Shown here one piece after another: positions 61,926-64,000 of a stretch of 64,000 nucleotides of DNA. The number at the start of each line of letters is the position of its first letter. Within the stretch, counting starts at the first letter, position 1. The notes under the pieces were generated by a model, which was not told the DNA's origin, made no database searches, and saw only the letters and a program-made list of their open reading frames with translations. The stretch covers positions 1 to 64,000 of the forward strand of contig DATEDI010000019.1 of assembly GCA_035281745.1 (NCBI GenBank). The letters are read 5' to 3'. Origin of the DNA: 66-474 sp035281745 (GTDB taxonomy: Bacteria > Pseudomonadota > Gammaproteobacteria > Xanthomonadales > Rhodanobacteraceae). The translations under genes and the position numbers were made by a program.

Positions 61926-62870
61926 ATGCCGTCATCGGAATCGCCAATGCCGAGCTTCGGGTCCCGGACTCCGGGCCCTGGATTCCGGCCTGTTGACGGC
62001 ATCCTCCTCCTCGACAAGCCGCAAGGCATCTCCAGCAACCGTGCACTGCAACAGGCCAAGCGTCTGTTCGGCGCGAAGAAGGCCGGCCACACCGGCAGCC
62101 TCGATCCGCTGGCGACGGGATTGCTGCCGATCTGCTTCGGCGAAGCGACCAAGATCGCGGGTCATCTGCTCGGCGCGCGCAAGGCTTATGCAGCGGAGTG
62201 CCGGCTAGGCATCACCACCGACACGTGCGACAGCGAAGGCTCGGTGTTGGCCGAGCGCATCGTGCCCGCGCTGGATGTCGAGGCGATTCGCGGTGAACTC
62301 GCGAAATTGACGGGTCGCATCACCCAGATTCCTCCGGTGTATTCGGCGCTGAAGCAGGGTGGGGTACCGCTGTACAAGCGGGCTCGCCGTGGCGAAGCGG
62401 TGCAAGCGCCGCCGCGCGAGGTCGAGGTGTTCCGTTTCGAACTGCTGGGTGGCGAGGGCGATACATTGCGCCTGTTCGTCGAATGCGGCTCCGGCACCTA
62501 CGTGCGCAGTCTTGCGCGCGACCTCGGCGAAGCACTGCGTTGTGGCGCGCACCTGACGGGTTTGCGCCGCCTCTGGGTCGAACCCTTCCGCGAACCGCGC
62601 ATGTTCACGCTGGACGAGCTCGCGCAAATGCGTGAGCGCGATGCATCGCGCCTGCCCGAATGCCTTCTGCCCATCGAAGCCGGCCTTGCCGATTGGGCCG
62701 CGTTGCCGCTCGACGAACACGGGGCCGAGGACGTTGCGCACGGTCGCGCCTTGCGCGTCACCGCTGCGCCGGGACGTTATCGCGCGCATACGCCGAGCGG
62801 CAGCCTGCTCGCGATCGGCGAGGTCGACGCCTCGGGCACTTTCAAGGTGCTGCGTGGTTTCACGGCCTGA
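61926..62870 (+). CDS. truB: tRNA pseudouridine-55 synthase
   Basis: A 314-residue enzyme that makes pseudouridine 55 in tRNA T-loops. The catalytic aspartate is D60 in GHTGSLDPLATG; RPVDGILLLDKPQGISSN and a C-terminal PUA-like region are present. The first 20 residues (MPSSESPMPSFGSRTPGPGF) are non-conserved and partly encoded by the CCGG-rich repeat; a start at 61947 is also possible. In most gammaproteobacteria rpsO and pnp follow; here the next gene is convergent. Confidence 0.94.
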   Translation: MPSSESPMPSFGSRTPGPGFRPVDGILLLDKPQGISSNRALQQAKRLFGAKKAGHTGSLDPLATGLLPICFGEATKIAGHLLGARKAYAAECRLGITTDTCDSEGSVLAERIVPALDVEAIRGELAKLTGRITQIPPVYSALKQGGVPLYKRARRGEAVQAPPREVEVFRFELLGGEGDTLRLFVECGSGTYVRSLARDLGEALRCGAHLTGLRRLWVEPFREPRMFTLDELAQMRERDASRLPECLLPIEAGLADWAALPLDEHGAEDVAHGRALRVTAAPGRYRAHTPSGSLLAIGEVDASGTFKVLRGFTA

Positions 62871-62879
62871 CGGTCGCGA

Positions 62880-64000
62880 TCACAGCAATCGCATCAGTTC
62901 CGGCCAGATCGGCAGCTGCCGCACGCGCACCGTGGTGCCTGCGAAGATCGCGTTCGCGAGTGCGGGTGCGGCGGACGGAAAGCCCATGTCGAACGCGCCG
63001 GTGGGATGTTCCTGCGACGGCACCAGGATCACCTGCACGTCGTGCGGCATCTGTGCCATCGTCGCGAGCGGGTAATCCTTGAAGCCTTGCTGCACGACTT
63101 GGCCGTCCTTCAACGTGATGCGCTCGCGCAACGCGGTGGAGAATCCGTCGAGCGTGGCGCCGACCAGGGCCGCGCGTGCCCCGAGCGGATTCACCATGCG
63201 ACCCAGATCCGCGGCGCACACCACGTTGTGGATCACCAGGCGCGTTTTTTCCATCGACACTTCCACCGCGTGGGCGACGTAGCCGCCGAAGGTGAAGTGG
63301 CAGGCCAGCCCGAAGCCGTGGCCTTGCGGGTGCGATTTGCTCCAGCCGATCGCGTCGGCGGCAAGCTGCAGCACCCATGCAAGCCGCCCGGTATCCAGTA
63401 CGGGACCGCCGTGCCCGCGGTACGGCAGTTTGCGCGATTCGCCCAGCAGTGCAAGGCGGAATTTCAGTGCGTCAAGTTTGAGCTGGTGCGCGACCTCGTC
63501 GAGGAAACACTCGGTGGCGAACGCGTTGACCGCGTGCGAACTGGCGCGATAGCTGCCGCGCGGCAGCGCCGAGTCCAGCGCAAACCATGCGTATTGGAGG
63601 TTGCCGACCAAGCCGGCGGGCAGATCGTCAGGATGCATTTCCGACAGCCACCAGCGCGCGCGCGGCTCACGGCCGGCAAGCCGCGAGGTGCTGGCGATCC
63701 GGTGCGTCCAGCCGGTCAACGTGCGCTTGCGATCGGCGCAGGCCTCCAGCTTGTGCACGGAAAACGGCCGATAGGTGTCGTGCGCGAATGCTTCGGCGCG
63801 CGTCCACATCAGCTTGATCGGTTTGCCCGCGGCCTTCGCCAGCATTACCGCCTCGGCCACGTAATCGGTTTCGAGGAAGCGTCCGAAACCGCCGCCGGCG
63901 CGCGGCAACTGGATGGTGATCTTGTCGGGGGCAAGCCCGGTGAGCCGTCGCACCGTGTCGAACGTCGCGCGCGGATTCTGCACGGGTGCGATGATGAGGG
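62880..64000 (-). CDS. Molybdenum hydroxylase large subunit, IorB/xanthine dehydrogenase family (3' part)
   Basis: The last 373 codons of a gene that continues beyond the window. GGGFGRFLETDYVAEAVMLAKAAGKPIKLMWTRAE is the molybdopterin-binding segment; LPRGSYRASSHAVNAFATECFLDEVAHQ and the C-terminal GFPSAAPALANAIFAGTTVRVRQLPI fit aldehyde oxidase/isoquinoline 1-oxidoreductase beta subunits. It would hydroxylate a heterocycle or aldehyde with a small [2Fe-2S] partner not seen here. It is convergent with truB, nine bases apart. Confidence 0.85.
   Translation of the reverse strand, partial: LIIAPVQNPRATFDTVRRLTGLAPDKITIQLPRAGGGFGRFLETDYVAEAVMLAKAAGKPIKLMWTRAEAFAHDTYRPFSVHKLEACADRKRTLTGWTHRIASTSRLAGREPRARWWLSEMHPDDLPAGLVGNLQYAWFALDSALPRGSYRASSHAVNAFATECFLDEVAHQLKLDALKFRLALLGESRKLPYRGHGGPVLDTGRLAWVLQLAADAIGWSKSHPQGHGFGLACHFTFGGYVAHAVEVSMEKTRLVIHNVVCAADLGRMVNPLGARAALVGATLDGFSTALRERITLKDGQVVQQGFKDYPLATMAQMPHDVQVILVPSQEHPTGAFDMGFPSAAPALANAIFAGTTVRVRQLPIWPELMRLL

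Overview
The window is 64 kb of high-GC, gene-dense chromosome from a gammaproteobacterium. Gene order (rpoN-hpf-hprK-rapZ-EIIA-Man; tpiA-secG-tRNA-Leu-nuoA-N; rimP-nusA-infB-rbfA-truB), a fused CysN/CysC and palindromic intergenic repeats point to the Xanthomonadales, probably Rhodanobacteraceae; I do not assign a genus.

Layout. 1-4200: nitrogen/carbon PTS regulatory block on the minus strand (EIIA-Man fragment, rapZ, hprK, hpf, rpoN), with no ptsN. 4720-8432: LPS export and Kdo synthesis on the minus strand (lptB, lptA, lptC, kdsC, kdsD). 8568-15920: ibaG and murA forward, then DUF3108, purN and purM reverse, then DUF2066, a CDP-alcohol phosphatidyltransferase, an AI-2E family permease and hda forward. 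16048-21157: sulfate activation (cysD, cysNC), an SDR, tpiA, secG. 21286-21370: tRNA-Leu(GAG).

21353-34108 is an integrated element of about 12.7 kb, bounded by a perfect 19-bp direct repeat whose left copy is the 3' end of tRNA-Leu. All its recognisable genes are on the minus strand: a P4-type tyrosine integrase at the right end, an AlpA-like regulator, a CHC2 zinc-finger primase-like protein, a RepA/AAA_25 helicase, several unknown proteins, and, after an intrinsic terminator, an 883-residue phage tail tape-measure protein with a DUF5681 protein and small ORFs. I see no capsid, portal, terminase large subunit, other tail gene or lysis gene. This replication-competent-looking, capsid-less element with a lone tape-measure protein is the strongest candidate for something undescribed (satellite or unusual remnant).

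34273-49117: complete 14-gene NADH:quinone oxidoreductase operon nuoA-N, mostly with overlapping starts and stops. 49133-54981: a minus-strand cluster of a RegB-like redox histidine kinase, RegA-like response regulator, TonB-dependent receptor, secreted beta-propeller with a CECC motif, and a periplasmic thioredoxin-like protein, inserted between nuoN and the translation operon. 55115-55761: initiator tRNA and a BON-domain protein. 56176-62870: a promoter, an attenuator-like leader, then rimP-nusA-infB-rbfA-truB. The window ends inside a minus-strand molybdenum hydroxylase large-subunit gene.

Several repeat families sit between genes: a 108-bp tandem repeat (4405-4720) with a related single copy before tpiA, heptamer repeats that run into the ends of rbfA and truB, and REP-like palindromes.
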